The position numbers and the translations under genes were made by a program. From Varanus komodoensis (Eukaryota > Chordata > Lepidosauria > Squamata > Varanidae): DNA of 64,000 nucleotides. The stretch covers positions 6,854,170 to 6,918,169 of the forward strand of contig NW_025335854.1 in assembly GCF_004798865.1 (NCBI RefSeq), written 5' to 3'. Of the stretch, positions 34,413 through 48,352 are shown one piece after another. Each line of letters begins with the position of its first letter. Position 1 is the first letter of the stretch. The notes below the pieces were generated by a model. The model searched no databases. It saw only the letters and a list, made by a program, of their open reading frames with translations, and was not told the origin of the DNA.

Positions 34413-37400
34413 CTCCAGAGTCTTGGGAGTAAATGGACAAGTGGGTGGCAGTGGAACCTATTGGAGGGACAGTGTGGCCCCAGGGCAGGTCACACAGGAG
34501 GAGGGGAAGACAAGGCGAACCCCTTTTGCGAGCAAAAATCACTCCCACGTTTGCTTTCCCTTGACAGTTTGCGCACAGGTAGCTGTCAGGAGAAAAATAA
34601 AAAATAAACCTATTTGGAGCCTCTCTGGGTCAATGTCTAGGGTTGGCACCTGTTGCACCTTCATACCAGTTACCCCAGAACATTGCCCATGCAATTTTCC
34701 TGTTTTGTACCCATAGAAGTGGGAACTCACTATAGTTGTGCAAGGTTGATCATTTTTTAAAAGTAAGAAAAATTTTGAGGTGCAAAACATTTTTTTTGTA
34801 AAGGTGGCCAACGAGTGACCTCCCTTACACTTTGCTTTGGTGGTGGGGGGGGGGGGCTATTGCTTGTGGTACCATGGGTGAGATCTTTTAAGAGCAGTGG
34901 GTTGTTGCTTCATGCCGTGCTCACTGCTTCCCTGTACTCACAGTTGCCTGGCTTAAGACAATCTAACAATCCACCAGAGTCACCTATTTGAAAAAAGCAA
35001 GCCACCATGGGTGAAGCAGACTGGGTTCCAACAGCCAGCCGTGGTTTGTTACCTGAAATGGGTGGTCACCTCAGGAGAAGTAGGCCACTATCTTCTGTAT
35101 CATATATGTAACAATTATGTCTTGAAACACGGTGAAGTATAATGAAATAGAGTGCAGCGTTGGGCAAGGCTGATCTTTAGAAGTGTTCTACTGCAAATTT
35201 TTAAAGCTGTGTCAAGAATTACAGTGGCAATTCTGGTATTTCTACATTGATGAGGCAACTCTAGTTCAACAGTTGTACTAGTTCTGCTTCAGCTTTTTAC
35301 ATGACTGCCTCTGGATATTAAATAGAGGCAAAAGAAATCATATTTACGTTTAATATAGTTCAGGCAATATTTGTTATTTTTTCAAAACAGAGGAGTTGTG
35401 AGTCTACGTTTTAGAAACTTAAATTTATGTTTTCAGCCACTTACTGTAAAACCAATTTGAAACCACATGCTGGTGGTACTGGATATTTTTTGTAGGACGT
35501 TGGTCTTGATATGGTGCTGATCAATGTAGAGACCTACCAAGGTTCCTCTCAGACCCTTTTCCTATCACTATCAGATTGAAATAATTATGGTTGCCAAGAC
35601 CCAGTTTCTCCGGTTTGGTATAGTGCTTTTTCTCTCCTGTAGCTTGGAAAGCAGGAACCATATGACCTTTTTCCCCTACTACCCTCTCCCTCCGTATGCT
35701 ATTCAGATGTTTTTGCCTTTACTTGCAAGAAGATGGCCTCCTTTCTATCCATCATTAGATTAGGCCCCCTTATTAAATGCCTGATTCTCTAACCTGTGTT
35801 CCCATTTGTCTTCTCACAGCTTTAACTTCCTTTCAGTCTTCTTGTTTCTACTCTTAAAAAGAGGCCAACTCAATTTTTCTTGCAGCCTCTTGTTGCTTTT
35901 CCTCTGCTTCTGTTCTTTGTTCCCTCCTCCTACTCAGTGCCTTCCCAAGTACACCATTGCCAACAATCTCAAGCCACTTCCACAGGCACAAGGAAAACTC
36001 CAGGGTACCCCCTGGGAATCCTGCTCATTCCATAGTGAATCAGAGTCCTTCTGGACCTTGGCTGGGATGAGTTTTCAGCCACAGTGGCCTCCTGGGATCC
36101 AGTGCTTCCCAGCAATACTGCCATTTTGGAGCTTGTTCAAATGCTGAGAAACTGGCTTCACGTTCTCTAGCTGAAATAGGGAGACACATTAGCAATGGCC
36201 GCCAGAGTGCAGAAAGGGAGTTTGACTCAGCCATTTCTGCTCCATGGAAGTTGTAGCTTCAGTTTATCAAGCATCTCCAGCTCACCCAGCCCCTGAGGCT
36301 CTTGCAGTGCAATACCTCTGAACACCTTGTATATTTCTTCAAATAAGAGTTCATGCAGAAAATAAAAGAGGTGATTGTGCAGAGCTGCTGAAAAAGAAAA
36401 AGGCTTCCACAAATGAAATGAGAGCATTTCTTCCTGCACCTCTGACTCTCTCCCACCCCTCAGAGTGGCAGAATGAAAAACAGAGCTAACTGCAAGCATA
36501 CTTTCTTGGATTGGTACCTCAGAAAATTCATTCTGTTTACCCTGAAGGAACATTCCCCTCTAATCCCAAAATTTAGCAACAGGGCCATTGGCCATGATGG
36601 AGTACACTAGTGACCTGGAAGCCCTCTGTCCCTCCATCAGATCTGGAAGAAGAGGTATGGTCTGAGGGATCGAATATGAAGACATTTCTGGATTTGGGGT
36701 TGCATAAATTTGCATCTTTGTAGTCCAAAACCAAGATTACAGCCTGCTGTTCAAGCTCTGATGTTCATTTGACCTTGAAGAGCAGCCACTTCCCCAGAGC
36801 TCCATTAAAAAGTTATTCCTTTGCCCACACCCCTTAATGAGATACGGGCTGGGTGGGCTGCTCTTTTAAATAACAGAAATTCTAATAATTTGGCTCAGAA
36901 GTTTTTATACCCTGAAACTGCAGCAGCTCATGAAGAATCTGAACATGGAGTGATAAAAGAATGATGTGCTTCTCTTCCAGTCTACCAGCGTAGATGTACT
37001 TGTTTTGATAAACTATACTTTCAATATACCACACATGATAATTTTATGAGCACAAGATTTATATAAAATATTTTAGGTTCCTCTTTAGTATGACCAGAAA
37101 AAACCATCAACATTCCCTGAAACATCTGAACCATCCTATAAGCAACAGGAAGAAGTGAAGGACAAAGATGATTGGTGTACATTATCTGTTGTTATTTGTA
37201 ATAGAGTTTAGGAAATTTCTAAATCCTGTTTGTGGGGCAAAGTTTAGGGAAATCTGATCTGAAGGGAAAGCTATGGAGATTTTATTTATTTGATAAAGAA
37301 TTAGCTAAGGAATAGTAAGCTACCATATTTAAGAACCTATAAGCAATCTCAAAGTATTATTTGCAGAGTGTCATTTTATTAACTTCTGTGTTAAAAAAAA

Positions 37401-38189
37401 GTCAATTTATTGTGTGCATGCATGTGGGTGCAGGTGTGGTTGTGTGTAAATTTGATGATGGCTTCTAGTAGTAGAGTCTACCCCAAGTCAGCCTCACGGG
37501 AGCTAAGCTACAGGGTGTCCTTTAGGTAGAGAAGTTTGTACTAGTGGCAGCAGTTTGATAGCTGAGGCAGCATTTCCTGGTGGTGAAAGTGAATTGAAAA
37601 CTTTATTAAAAACATGGGCAGTGAGTTCTGTAGAAGGAAGTCTCAAAGTTAATCTGTTTAAAAAAGGAATATAGATAGGATAACCCTCATGTAGTTCTAT
37701 TCCATCTGATGACAGTGATGGGAGAATCTGAGAAGTTTTTTTACATATGGATTTTAGATAAGAACTGTATTAAAAACTTGTACAGTATCTAACCAGAACA
37801 AGCCTAGAAATACAGGACTCTGAAGAACAAAATCCAAACCATCAATAATGCACATTTTGTCCCATATTGTGATATGGTAACTCTACTACACCTTGTGATA
37901 AGGTGACTCTTACTGGAAAGATGAGCATGACTTGGAGCTTGCTAAATGTCTTTCAGTAGAAGATACATTAGATCACTTATTTTAATAAAGATTAGATGAA
38001 ATAACTATGCTGGGAATCTTACAGAGAGGATTAAAAAATCATTTTCCCCATGGCTTCATTATTTCCAAACATTTTACATCTCTAGTCTTTCTGTAAAAGT
38101 GTTCGTTTCTATAGTTTTTGGAAATGTTTTTTGAGGGAGAGTGAAGACTTGGTAACATATCAATAGCAGTAACCTTGTCTTAAAATCTA

Positions 38190-38650
38190 AAAGAAAATAT
38201 GAGGGGCAGGATTGTTCCATAAGCCCATAGTATCACCTGAGCCAATAGAAGGGACTGAAATGACTGCAAAACAGCAGCCCAAGTTCTAGCTCCCATAGGC
38301 AGTCCAGAAGGATGTTGTGGTTAATGCTGTCAAAAGCAGCTGAGATGTCCTGGAGAACTCGTAGCGTTCTGCTCCCCCCATTTAGTTAGTGGCATAAGTC
38401 GTCTAGCAAGGTAGCCGGAGCAGTCTGAGCCCCCATATCCTAGTTGAACCCCAGTTGACATGGGACTAGATGAGCAATTTTATACAGGTGCATTTGGAGT
38501 AGCAACACCAACAGTTTTTCAGTTACCTTAGTGGAGGATGGTACGTGTCAGACTGACCTATAATTAGATCTTCTGGATCCAGGGAAGATTTCCTTTGCAA
38601 AGGTCTTACTGCTGCATTTTCTAACCAAGAGGGAACTCAACACCACCATG
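38190..38650 (-). mobile_element. CR1/L2-group LINE, RT core fragment
   Basis: The minus strand encodes LQDISAAFDSINHNILLDCL (about 38296-38355), the motif A region of reverse transcriptase with its catalytic Asp (LLDLSAAFDTVDHDILL in intact copies). Upstream minus-strand sequence corresponds to the PVSNIPFL..V.E region, now decayed. There are many indels and stops. Confidence 0.7.
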
Positions 38651-39364
38651 GCCAGCCCAAAGAGGCATTAACCATTTTGCTTTAGCTATAGCTTTGCTTT
38701 GCTTTAGCTCCCCATTGCTTTGTCAAGGTGTTCAAAAAATCCAGTTACAATGTATATGTAACTACTACATGGGAAGAATGTTCAAATTATGCTTGGGTTC
38801 AGAAAACAACTCTAATTCTGTGGCACTCTTGGTTTTTCTACCTCTTTCATTTCTTCCTACGTACTAATATAGGCTATGTGTTTTGATCTGGTATGCACTG
38901 TTAAGGCAAGCACTGAAAATGAAAAGGGGAAAGTTTAGCCATTGTAGCTTTACACTTCCATAAAATGATTCTGAGCATTTCAGCTGCACTAACTGTGGCC
39001 ATTAATCGGATTACCTCTGCTCTAGGATTCTGCCAACTAATCCTGAAATATTGCAACTAGTAGCTTTTCATTTTAACAGTTTTTAAATATCCATATAGTT
39101 CAGCTTCACTGGTCTTTAAAAAACAATTGCACTATAATAGAGGGATCTCTTAGCAAAATGTTTGTTTTGGTTATTAATGCTTAAAGCCTACAACACAATA
39201 ATAGAGTCATGGTACAGAGGAGAAATCTCCTGATCATTAATTGGCTGTATTGCATAGAATATAGATAACATGATCCTCCCATTCCCCCCCTGTCCTCCTC
39301 AAAAAGATATGCATTAGGTTTTTTTTCTAACATTAATAACCCTTTTTCCTGGCCACATGATGCA

Positions 39365-39480
39365 GGCCAGAAATTTTGGGCTACAACTCACAGCATTCCT
39401 AACTATTGTCCATGGTGGCATGGGCTGACAGGACTTCTAGTCCAGAACATCTGGAGGACAGTAAGTTGGGGAGGACTGTT
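39365..39480. mobile_element. hAT-like MITE
   Basis: GGGCTACAACTCACAGCATT, GGGCTGACAGGACTTCTAG and TCCAGAACATCTGGAGGACA make the inverted-repeat MITE also seen at 7267-7404. TCCAGAACATCTGGAGGACA is shared exactly with 42525-42544. Confidence 0.6.
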
Positions 39481-42473
39481 GTAGGCAGCATTATGTTCTT
39501 CCCTTGAGCATCAGCAAATGAAATCAGTTAGTGGCAGTATTCTGTAACTGTTTCTACCAAGAAAAGGCCCTTGCCTCCATCTTATTGACTCTTAGCCTGT
39601 GTTCTGATCCCCTCACTATGGGGTTTGCCATTTTGGTTCATTTCAGAACTGTGGCCAAACGTGTGGCTTTCCCTCGGTGGCTTGTTATTTGGGAAAATGC
39701 GGTATGTGAAATTTCAGCAGCAGCCATTTGCAGGGTGGGATCTGTGTCCATCAGGAAAAGGGTGGGAGTCACTTCAGGTCAGAGAAGTGAAAGCCTTTGT
39801 GTAGACTGCACTTTGCCTAATATATGGCACTGTTAAGGCCTCAGGATAATCCCTTTAGATTACCCATGGTGGTGCTTAGCGAATGCTTATTTTGAAGTGA
39901 CCGCCTCACTGCTTACCATTGCGGGGGGGGGGGGGGAATATAGCACCTGCATTTGTTGGTGTTTTTTCTAGCCTTTTTAAAAATTATTTTTCATGCTAGT
40001 GAAGCCTTAATCCCCTGAGCTCGCCTTCTAATAACAGGAAAGTGTGTGAGCTTTCTTTGCCATGCTCGTTGCCACTTGAGGAGAGCTCATTCCTGAGGAA
40101 CACACACTCATAATGGGATTCGAGGCTTCCCCACCCCCTTCCTCAGGGTGCTCATAGCACAGTTTTCGCAGGTTGCTCTGAAGTATGCTGTGTGGGTTCA
40201 AGGACATGCTCCCAGTTTAATGTGCACAGGCATGCTCCTGCTTGCGCTCTGATTGGCAAGGTTAACTCTGAGGGGCGCTGAAAGGCTGCAGCTTTTTAAA
40301 CTGATTTGATTAGAACCACTACTTTATCCCCTTCACTCCCCCTCCCCTAGCCACTACCTCCTGATCCTTTTAACATTGGTCCAATAACCATTCACTCTGC
40401 CCCCCCATCCTATTTTCATGCTGAATTTTGACATTTTATAAAATAGATTAAGAAGCTCTAGACGAGGGATTAAGCACTAATATCTGTCTCCTGGGTGCAT
40501 TGTTTTCTGAGACTGGTTGAAAGTGTGATTCCTTTTGCCTCACCTCCTTAGCAGTTTTCTGGTGCCTCTGTCAGCATGCAGGGTGTGCTGCAGACAGAGA
40601 GGTACCTTAATCTACAGTGTTTAAAGATAAATTTTTTAACTTGATTCACAAAAAAGGGTTAGATTTTAGGCCTCTCTACTAAATTGCTTTATCTCCTACT
40701 GCCAAATAAAGCTCATCTTATCAGGCTACATTCATACAAGCCCATGACACTTCTCATACCATGATTTCCTCACTGGCTTTTTACTTTTGAAAGCTTGTCT
40801 AGTATGGGCATGTCAACATTTCAAACTGATTTTTGTTTCTTCTGATTCACCCTAAATATGTTCTTCATACTGGGAAAATGTTTTTTATTTATCCTGTATT
40901 CCTTTGTAATGAGTAAAGTAGTATGCATTTGAAAGGACCACCTGTTCAGCCATTTTAAATATGGGTGGGTGCCAATCATTCCTTTAAATAGTTCTTTTAT
41001 CATGCTGATTACATGTAATGTCTGACTCTGTCATGGATCTTTCTACAGGACACTAACAAAATCTGAATCCATGTCAGACTGCCACAGGGATGTGGATGTG
41101 TCACAGGGAGGTTGATTCCAATTGACATTCCAGAAATAAATGAGTGATGAGACCTATGTTGAATGACTGAGATACCATAATGTTGCAAATGTGCCTTCAG
41201 AACTTTAATTCGTATAGTGGAAGGCTTTTTGGTCATTTCTCTATTTCTGCTTTGACATTTAAGATCTGTTGTTAACATGCAGTTCTGGTCTTGCAGATGA
41301 GTGCAGAAATATCACCAACTTTCCCTTGTGTGCTCATGTGTGACTTGCGCAATGTGTTTGGCAAATCGCGTGCCTTTAAAAGGAGCTGTGCGTACAACTG
41401 GCAATTTGCTGGGCTGTACTGTTGTACTTGATGAGGGAATGCCTCAGCATCTTACTTATTGCACACCAGAGTCCCTGCAAAGTGCATGGTCCTTATTTTG
41501 CTGCCGCCTGCAGCTCAGATGATGTTGGTGGCCAGCCTCCTATGATGTATGCAAAACCTAATTTAATGGCACTACATTTGCAGGGGTTTAGAAAGAAAAA
41601 CAGCTATGTTCTGTGGAATCTTTTTACCTTACTCGGATTTCCTCTCATCTGCTGTTACTGCATCTGCAGTCTGTTGCCGTGGGAAACTGTCTCTAACTGC
41701 AAAGGACAGCTAAGCTTGCAAAAGTACCTCTGGTTGAAGTAGCACAAGCAGTATAGTATAAACACAATCTCCTACCCAATTTATTAAACTCTGACATACT
41801 GCATTACTTAAGAGTTCTCTGGGAACATTAAAGCCTTTTTGACTGGCTTCTCCATTGCAGAGAAATTTTTAGTGACATTTAAAAGGTTTCTCTTGTGTTC
41901 CTTTTTAATGAGATAGATAAAAAAAGGCTTGTTTTAGGCCAGTAAATGGGACAACAATCCAATTTCCCTTGATTCCATCAAGACACTCTCAAAGCATTAG
42001 CTTGTACAGTTGAAAGAAGGGGGGAAAAAAACATACACACGTTTTACCCTCTGCCACCTGATAGCTGAGAACAGTCTCTTGATCTTTACCACTATACTTA
42101 TAGCACTCAAGTACATTTTGCTAGGTGGGAAATAGAAACAGACCTGGTATTTGAATTTCTCAGAGGCCACACTACCTTTCTTGCTTGACCTTCTTGCACC
42201 ACTCAGTCACTAGATCTACCAGAAATGGTGGCCCTGTTCTCCAATTTTACCAGTTTTTTACTATGCAACTATATGTAGAATGTTCAGTTCCGGGAAAAAT
42301 GCATGATTCCAAAAGAAAGTTGCTGCAGTCTAAAATTCAAGCCATATAAAAGTGATTGTTACCAGTGTGTGTAGCCCAGCCACCCTCAACCTCCATCAGA
42401 CATACTTCTTTCTCCTACCACTCCTAAATATATACCCTGTAGACTTCACCGCTCTCTGCTGAGCTATCTTGTC

Positions 42474-42606
42474 TAGCCTGGTGCCCTCCATCTCCCTTTA
42501 GCTGCAACCTGCATGGCCAGTCTAGTCCAGAACATCTGGAGGACAGTAAGTCGGGGAAGCTGCAAGCTGCAGTCCGAAACACCTGGACTGCACTAGGCTG
42601 AGGAAG
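42474..42606. mobile_element. hAT-like MITE fragments
   Basis: CTGGTGCCCTCCATCTCCC and, inverted, CAGAACATCTGGAGGACAG mark one copy. Sequence just after it (AGTCCGAAACACCTGGACTG) is the end of another copy of the same family. An earlier CAGCCACCCTCAACCTCC at 42374 may be a further end. Confidence 0.55.
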
Positions 42607-43180
42607 ACAGCCTGAGAGAGTATTCATCAATGTTTCCAATGTGAAGAAAATCATCCTAGGATGAGTCACATCCACATTATAGGGACAGTGATGCCATAAA
42701 ATGTCTGAAACATATTGTGCTTGTGTGTCTGGGTTTTTTTCCCACTCCGGGCGGGGCAGGGGGTTATTGTTTACTCCAAATTACTCCTCACTTCTGCATT
42801 AATGCTGCTCACTTCTCAAGATCTTCTGCTACTCTGTATTGGCTTCCAAAAGTCATGGAACCTGACAGAAAGTGAATTCCAATCACACACTGCTGTGTAG
42901 CTTTGCCCTGCCCCCAGAAGAGTTCCCTTCAGCTGCACATGAAACCAGCAGGGGTATCTGTCTTTGAATAGGGTAACTAGGGCTCTCCTGGTATTTGCGG
43001 GCACTAGATTGAACTGAAGTTGTTGGCTGCTTTGCTGTCGTATCATGCAGATAACAGGGAAGATGTCCAGAAGGCTCTTGCTCAAACAAAGCAGACAGTC
43101 AATTTCCAGATTCCTCTTCCCCAGGAAGCAACCAGGTTGGCCCACACAATGAACTGAAATTGTGGGGAGGCCGATGTATT

Positions 43181-43300
43181 ACAGCAGAAGTGAGGAACAT
43201 TTTTATGCTGAGGGCTACATTCTTTTAGAGGTAGTCTGTTGGGTGCCACTTTGCAGACAGTGAACCGGAGCTGTCCTAAAATCGTCACCTTCTCACACTG
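43181..43300. mobile_element. Possible hAT fragment
   Basis: CAGAAGTGAGGAACATTTTT, GCTGAGGGCTACATTC and TCTGTTGGGTGCCACTTTGC resemble a decayed hAT element of the CAG..GTG.GGAAC class. No inverted right end or duplication was found. Confidence 0.35.
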
Positions 43301-44758
43301 CCGCTTCCTCTCCTAAGAGAGGAACAATGCGGAGCGCTCACAGATAGTAAGAACAGCCGCCCCACTTGGCATGCATGTGTACACGTGTGTGGATGTGAGA
43401 GGAGTCACTGGTACTCTTCCCATCTAATTTCTTTCTCATTCTCCCTCTCCCTCCCTCCCACAGACACACCAGCCTGTTCCACCCACCCTGCCTCTCTCAA
43501 ATGCATTGCAAAAAATGGGGGTGTCTTTCAAAAGACGGCTCTTGCTGGATCAGTTCTTTCAAAGGCTGTCCCATGTGGCAGATGTTGGGTTCCTATCAAA
43601 GAACAGCCAATCTTTAATTTAGTTAGCATTTTAACTTAATGGAGGGGAGTACGTTTTGAATTTTCCGCCTCAGGCGCCAAAATGTTTAGACTGTGACTGC
43701 TCTTCCTGCAGGTGGGACTGCCCATTTCTACCCCTTCCACAGCCCTGTCCCTGTAGGTTTCTCTTCCCCATCAAAGTGCATGGCTTTCACAAACGCAAGA
43801 GAAAGTGAGGCTCCATTGTACCTTTTGCCTCATCCAGAACAAACGCGTCAAAGGCTCTGAGCTGAGATACCCATGTTGATCACAGGGCTTCATAAAGTGT
43901 TTCATTTTCAACAAAAGATTCTTTCAGCAAAAGAAGCTCAGTGACATTAGGGTGCACATGAATTTCTGATTTTGAACGTGCACTTATTGTAGAAAATGTA
44001 GTTGACTTGTCAAGAAATGCAGTTTCACTCACAGGGGAAGTACTGTAAGGTTCTAAGAAACAATATTGGGAGATTTGAACTTGGCCATTTCTTATTCGCT
44101 GGGTGAGTAGAAGACCAGCCACAAGCTTCATAGGTTGATGCTACAATAACAGGAAAATATTCATGTTTTCATCCTCCAAGTTGGTTGCTGTCCCAGTTAC
44201 AGAAGGGAACAGAACGACGGGTGCAATGTACTGGGTGCTGAGGTCTTTTCTTGGACTTCGATCTTGCATGCACGAGATCTTTAGGGGGGAAACAGCCCAC
44301 TGAGGACTAAGCCAGCTCAGTCATGGAACATTTGAGCCAAGTGTAAAAGAAAAAGTGGGTGTGGTGGGAATTAAGTGGGTTGACCGAGTAGAAATGGCTG
44401 GTAAAATGGAAGCGGTGACCATGGCGGCCTGGGAGGTTTCAGAATGCGGTTGGCAGGTGGAGAGAGAGTAGGCAACGGATGCAGATGCCTTGAGGAGGAA
44501 AGTAGGAAGTGAATGGTCATGACTGGTCACACAACATGGCAAGCCACTGGGGTTGTGACTCACATTTGCTTCAGAGTAGCTTTGCTTGTTGTCTGAACCC
44601 AGCCGGAGTGTCCCCTGTATAGCTAACAACCCATTGCTGCTGCGTTCAGACAACATTCTCTGAAACAAATATGGATCACAACCCACCTTGGTTACTGTGT
44701 CATGTGAACCCAGTTGTTACCTTTGCCTCTTCCTCTGTTGACTTTTGCACCACTTTTT

Positions 44759-44814
44759 CCCTCCCTCCCTCCCTCCCTCCCTCCTTCCTTCCTTCATTCA
44801 TTCCTTTCTTTCTC
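44759..44814. repeat. (CCCT)n/(CCTT)n/(CATT)n compound microsatellite
   Basis: A pyrimidine-pure tetranucleotide tract changing unit from CCCT to CCTT to ATTC. Confidence 0.9.
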
Positions 44815-45654
44815 TGAGAGCAAAAGAGGCTGGGGAAAGACATCTAGGCGTGATAACAGTGGAACATACATTATTATCTAGAAGCAGCTTTTCTTTGTTC
44901 AGACTGAAAAGCTATTTTAATATGTCCCCAGGGATGGGGAAAGTCTACCTGCAGAACTCCAAGTTATAGCAGCAAAGATTCCCTGCTTTTTCTTAATCTG
45001 TTGTTATTTCATGTGAAATCCTTATTTTAAGAAGTACCCTTGCTAAAGCAAATAGAATTAATTGTTCCCATATTGCAGGTTGGAAGGGCCAGTAACTGGG
45101 AGACAGTGGTTTACAGGAGCAGTATTGTGCAGAAATATTACATCTCTGTTTGCAAAGCACAGGTTGGGCTGAAGCCAAGAGTAGCTTAAAACTACCCGCT
45201 ATAATATCCTTAGTTGTATCCATACCTTGCAGGTTGACTTGAGGCAATAGTAAACAACAAACTTGCAGTGTAGCTCAGTATTATGTTCCAGTTGCAGGTT
45301 GGTACCTATGCTGAGAGAGTGTAGTGTATAGCAGCCCTAAGATGTAGTCCACCATTGAAATTATAGATCAGAAATGAGGCTGAGGCTGCATTCCATACAT
45401 CTCAAGCTGTAGCAAAGACCAGTCTACTTAAATTGCCAAGCAGTAGGCCAAAAACAGGTATCAGTTACACATGGACAGCTAATGTTCCACTGATCTGCAT
45501 GCAGATTTTTAAATGCTCAAAAATTCAGAAAGACCCCAGTCAGAGCAGTTCGCATCTTGTCTTTGATGCTAAATTGTTTTGGTTTTGTTTTTTCACCTCC
45601 ACAGCTAAAGGTTGCACTCACACACCAGTGATACACTGGTTTCCTCTTATACTG

Positions 45655-45712
45655 ACTTAAAGCATTAGCTGTTTGGTGGTATAGAAATTAAATACATAAA
45701 ATAAAATATAGT
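45655..45712 (+). mobile_element. LINE 3' tail fragment
   Basis: AGCTGTTTGGTGGTATAGAA followed by ATTAAATACATAAAATAAAA is a sense CR1/L2-group 3' terminus. Confidence 0.5.
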
Positions 45713-48294
45713 CCATGATTTTATAACAATGTAAATTATAGCAAAAGACCCCCCAAAAAAAAACCTTTCTCAGTTTGGCGCAATCCTAATCCTGCACAAG
45801 CGAAGACAGGAAAATTCCTATAATATGCTGGCCGGCTATGCTGGGAGTTATGCCAGACTTGCATAGGATTGTTCCTTTAATGTATCAAAATGAAATGCAG
45901 CTTTATTTTTCAAGATAGTCTCTGAGTACCATTAAATTTAATTGTCAAGAAAAAAAGGGGGATGTGGAAAGAAACTAACGAGAATCATTCACAGTGGAAC
46001 TTAGAAAACAGTTGCAACCATCTCTGTTTTGTTCATGTTATTTGCATTTCACAGTAAGGTTATAATACCTTATTGTTTAATATGCCATATCATTTATCTT
46101 CATTCCAGAATGCAGAATATTGAGAATAAACAAACAAAACAGAGCAAGTGAGAGCTTGTGTTGTAACTCAATGGCATTGAGCCTTTGTGAAACCAGGTTA
46201 AGGGTGGTTACTTGGACAGTTGTGTCCTGATGCTAGCAGACTGTAGATTTTACAAATACATACAGAAATAATTAAAATCTAAGGGGTTTAGAAGGAGTAA
46301 TCTCCTTTCAATAATCTCTGCCACAAAGCCTGCAAAGTCACTGCTGGCAGAGTGCCGAAATCGGACCGGCTGTTGGATATCAGGACAGCACGTGTGACTT
46401 GGAGTTCAGGGAGATTAAGTGAAATCACAGGCAGATAGGAAGCTCTGTGACATGGTCTCCTCTCTCCACTTGCTATGGCAGAACCCCAGTGTGGCCTTAT
46501 ACTGGTGCCAAAGAGCAGGTCTGTGTTCTGCTGATACCAGGGGATGGAAAGGCAGAAACAGGGCCTGAAAGGGTGCACTACAAGGTGGCGGAGTGTAAGG
46601 AAGCTTGGAATGAACACAAGAGGGTTTCTGTCCCTTGAAACAACGTGCTTCCAATTCTGAGAGCAGCTACGGCAGATGTTGGGCATATTTCAATGAAGTT
46701 GGTGCCTTGAACAATCCTCCAGCTGACCAGAATCAAAGGAAGTGCTATGAGAAAATAGAATTAAAGGTTTCATGCCGTTGAATTTATCATTCTGGTACCA
46801 GATAAAACAATCATCCTCATTCCAAACATGTTTTTGATGGATGGCTGCCATCTCTGGCTTTGTCAGAGATCATCAATTTCATCCTTCCCGAAACCTGTGA
46901 TGCACCAGTTCGTTCTGTGCAATTTCTTTGAAGACAGCCCCTCTCTGTTTTGGCAACATGTTGCTTTTGCAGACTTGAAACAGGTAACTCAGGACTGCCC
47001 TCTTTAAGAAAGCCTTTTGAGAATTCCTGTTTCTGTTCCTGTTTCCTGCAAATTAGGATGGCAAAAGCACACATTATACATTGAAATTGGAGGCATACTT
47101 CTCTCTTATACATGCTAAAATACACGTGTTGGAGTACAAATTGCTTGCTTTTGGAGAATTCAGTTTCTTGTGCTTTTTTGCGTGTCACTGATCTAAGTAT
47201 GTCTCCTAATTTAAAAGAAGTAATTCCCAGAGCAAATGACTCATGGAGAAACAAAGCAGGTTCACATTCTGAGTGTAACTGCTCAGCTAAGCAGGTTGAT
47301 TGGAAACAGGCAAAGAAGTTGGAGTACTGTATTGCAAAGGTATACAGAGCTGCAACTGTGAAGTTGGACTAGCAGAGCTGAGAGGAACCCTCCTTTATTT
47401 CTCAAAGCACAGAAGTTTAAGAATGGCTTAGTACTGAGGAATAGCTTTTATTAAACGTCTACTGAATATAATATTGTCAAAATATAACTGGGGACTGGTT
47501 GTATATTCCCCATCAGCCTAAAGCAGGAGTCATTTAGCAAAAACTACTCTACACTTTGCCAAATAGTGCTGACCAGGTTTGGAGCTGGCTGCTCAACTGT
47601 GAATTTGAGAATTTTATAGGAGAGGGAGAGGTTTCTATATGTTGAGGGAGAAGAATCCCCCCCTTTCTCCATCCCTCCTGAAACCTCACTTTATAGTGGG
47701 GAGGAGAGTTTTCCTTATTCTATGGTACACGCTCAACTGATTCCAAATGTTAGAACTTGCTCGTGCCAGCTCTTTCCCCACCCTTCCCATTTTCCATAGG
47801 TCTTGGGCAGCATCCATCCTCGTTGGGCTATTTTGAAAGTGTGTTTGTTTTTAATTCTTTTAATTTACAACTTAAATACTTCTGTGTACATGGGAATCCT
47901 GTGAGCATGCAAAAACACTAGTTCTTGGTGACTGCTTGAAACTGAGGGGCATGGGAGTAGCTAAGACTGGCAGGAAAGGAAACACGTGGGGACTACCAAC
48001 AAAACCTTGCCTCAGGCCCCTGACCCCTAACGGGAGTGTTTCTGCTTAACCACCAGCCAGGAGCACTGTTAGGCCTTTGTGTGCAAGAGGGGGATTTCAG
48101 GAGAAGGAAAAAGAAGCCCTTTTTTCTGCCTCATTCTTCTGAAATCTCCCCCCACTGGCTGTTAAGTGTTGTCAAGCTCAGGTTTAGGGCTGACCAGATA
48201 CAGGCTCTAAACTTGACTGGTTTATTGCAATATAAAATATTATACTGGCTGCACAAAATGTACCAGCTAAGGCTGCAAACCTGTGCTCGCCTGA

Positions 48295-48352
48295 GAAGAA
48301 GTTCCGTTGAATCAAACAAGGCTTACTTCTGAGTAAAAATGTATTACACTGT
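48295..48352. repeat. Short dispersed repeat, GGCTTACTTCTGAGTAA type
   Basis: GGCTTACTTCTGAGTAAAAA with TTCCGTTGAATCAAA just before it. Same family as 16034 and 55551. Confidence 0.5.

Noticed and set aside
34056-34716. Several frames around 34.1-34.7 kb
   Set aside because: They cross the hAT element at 34201-34412 and owe their length to its GC content.
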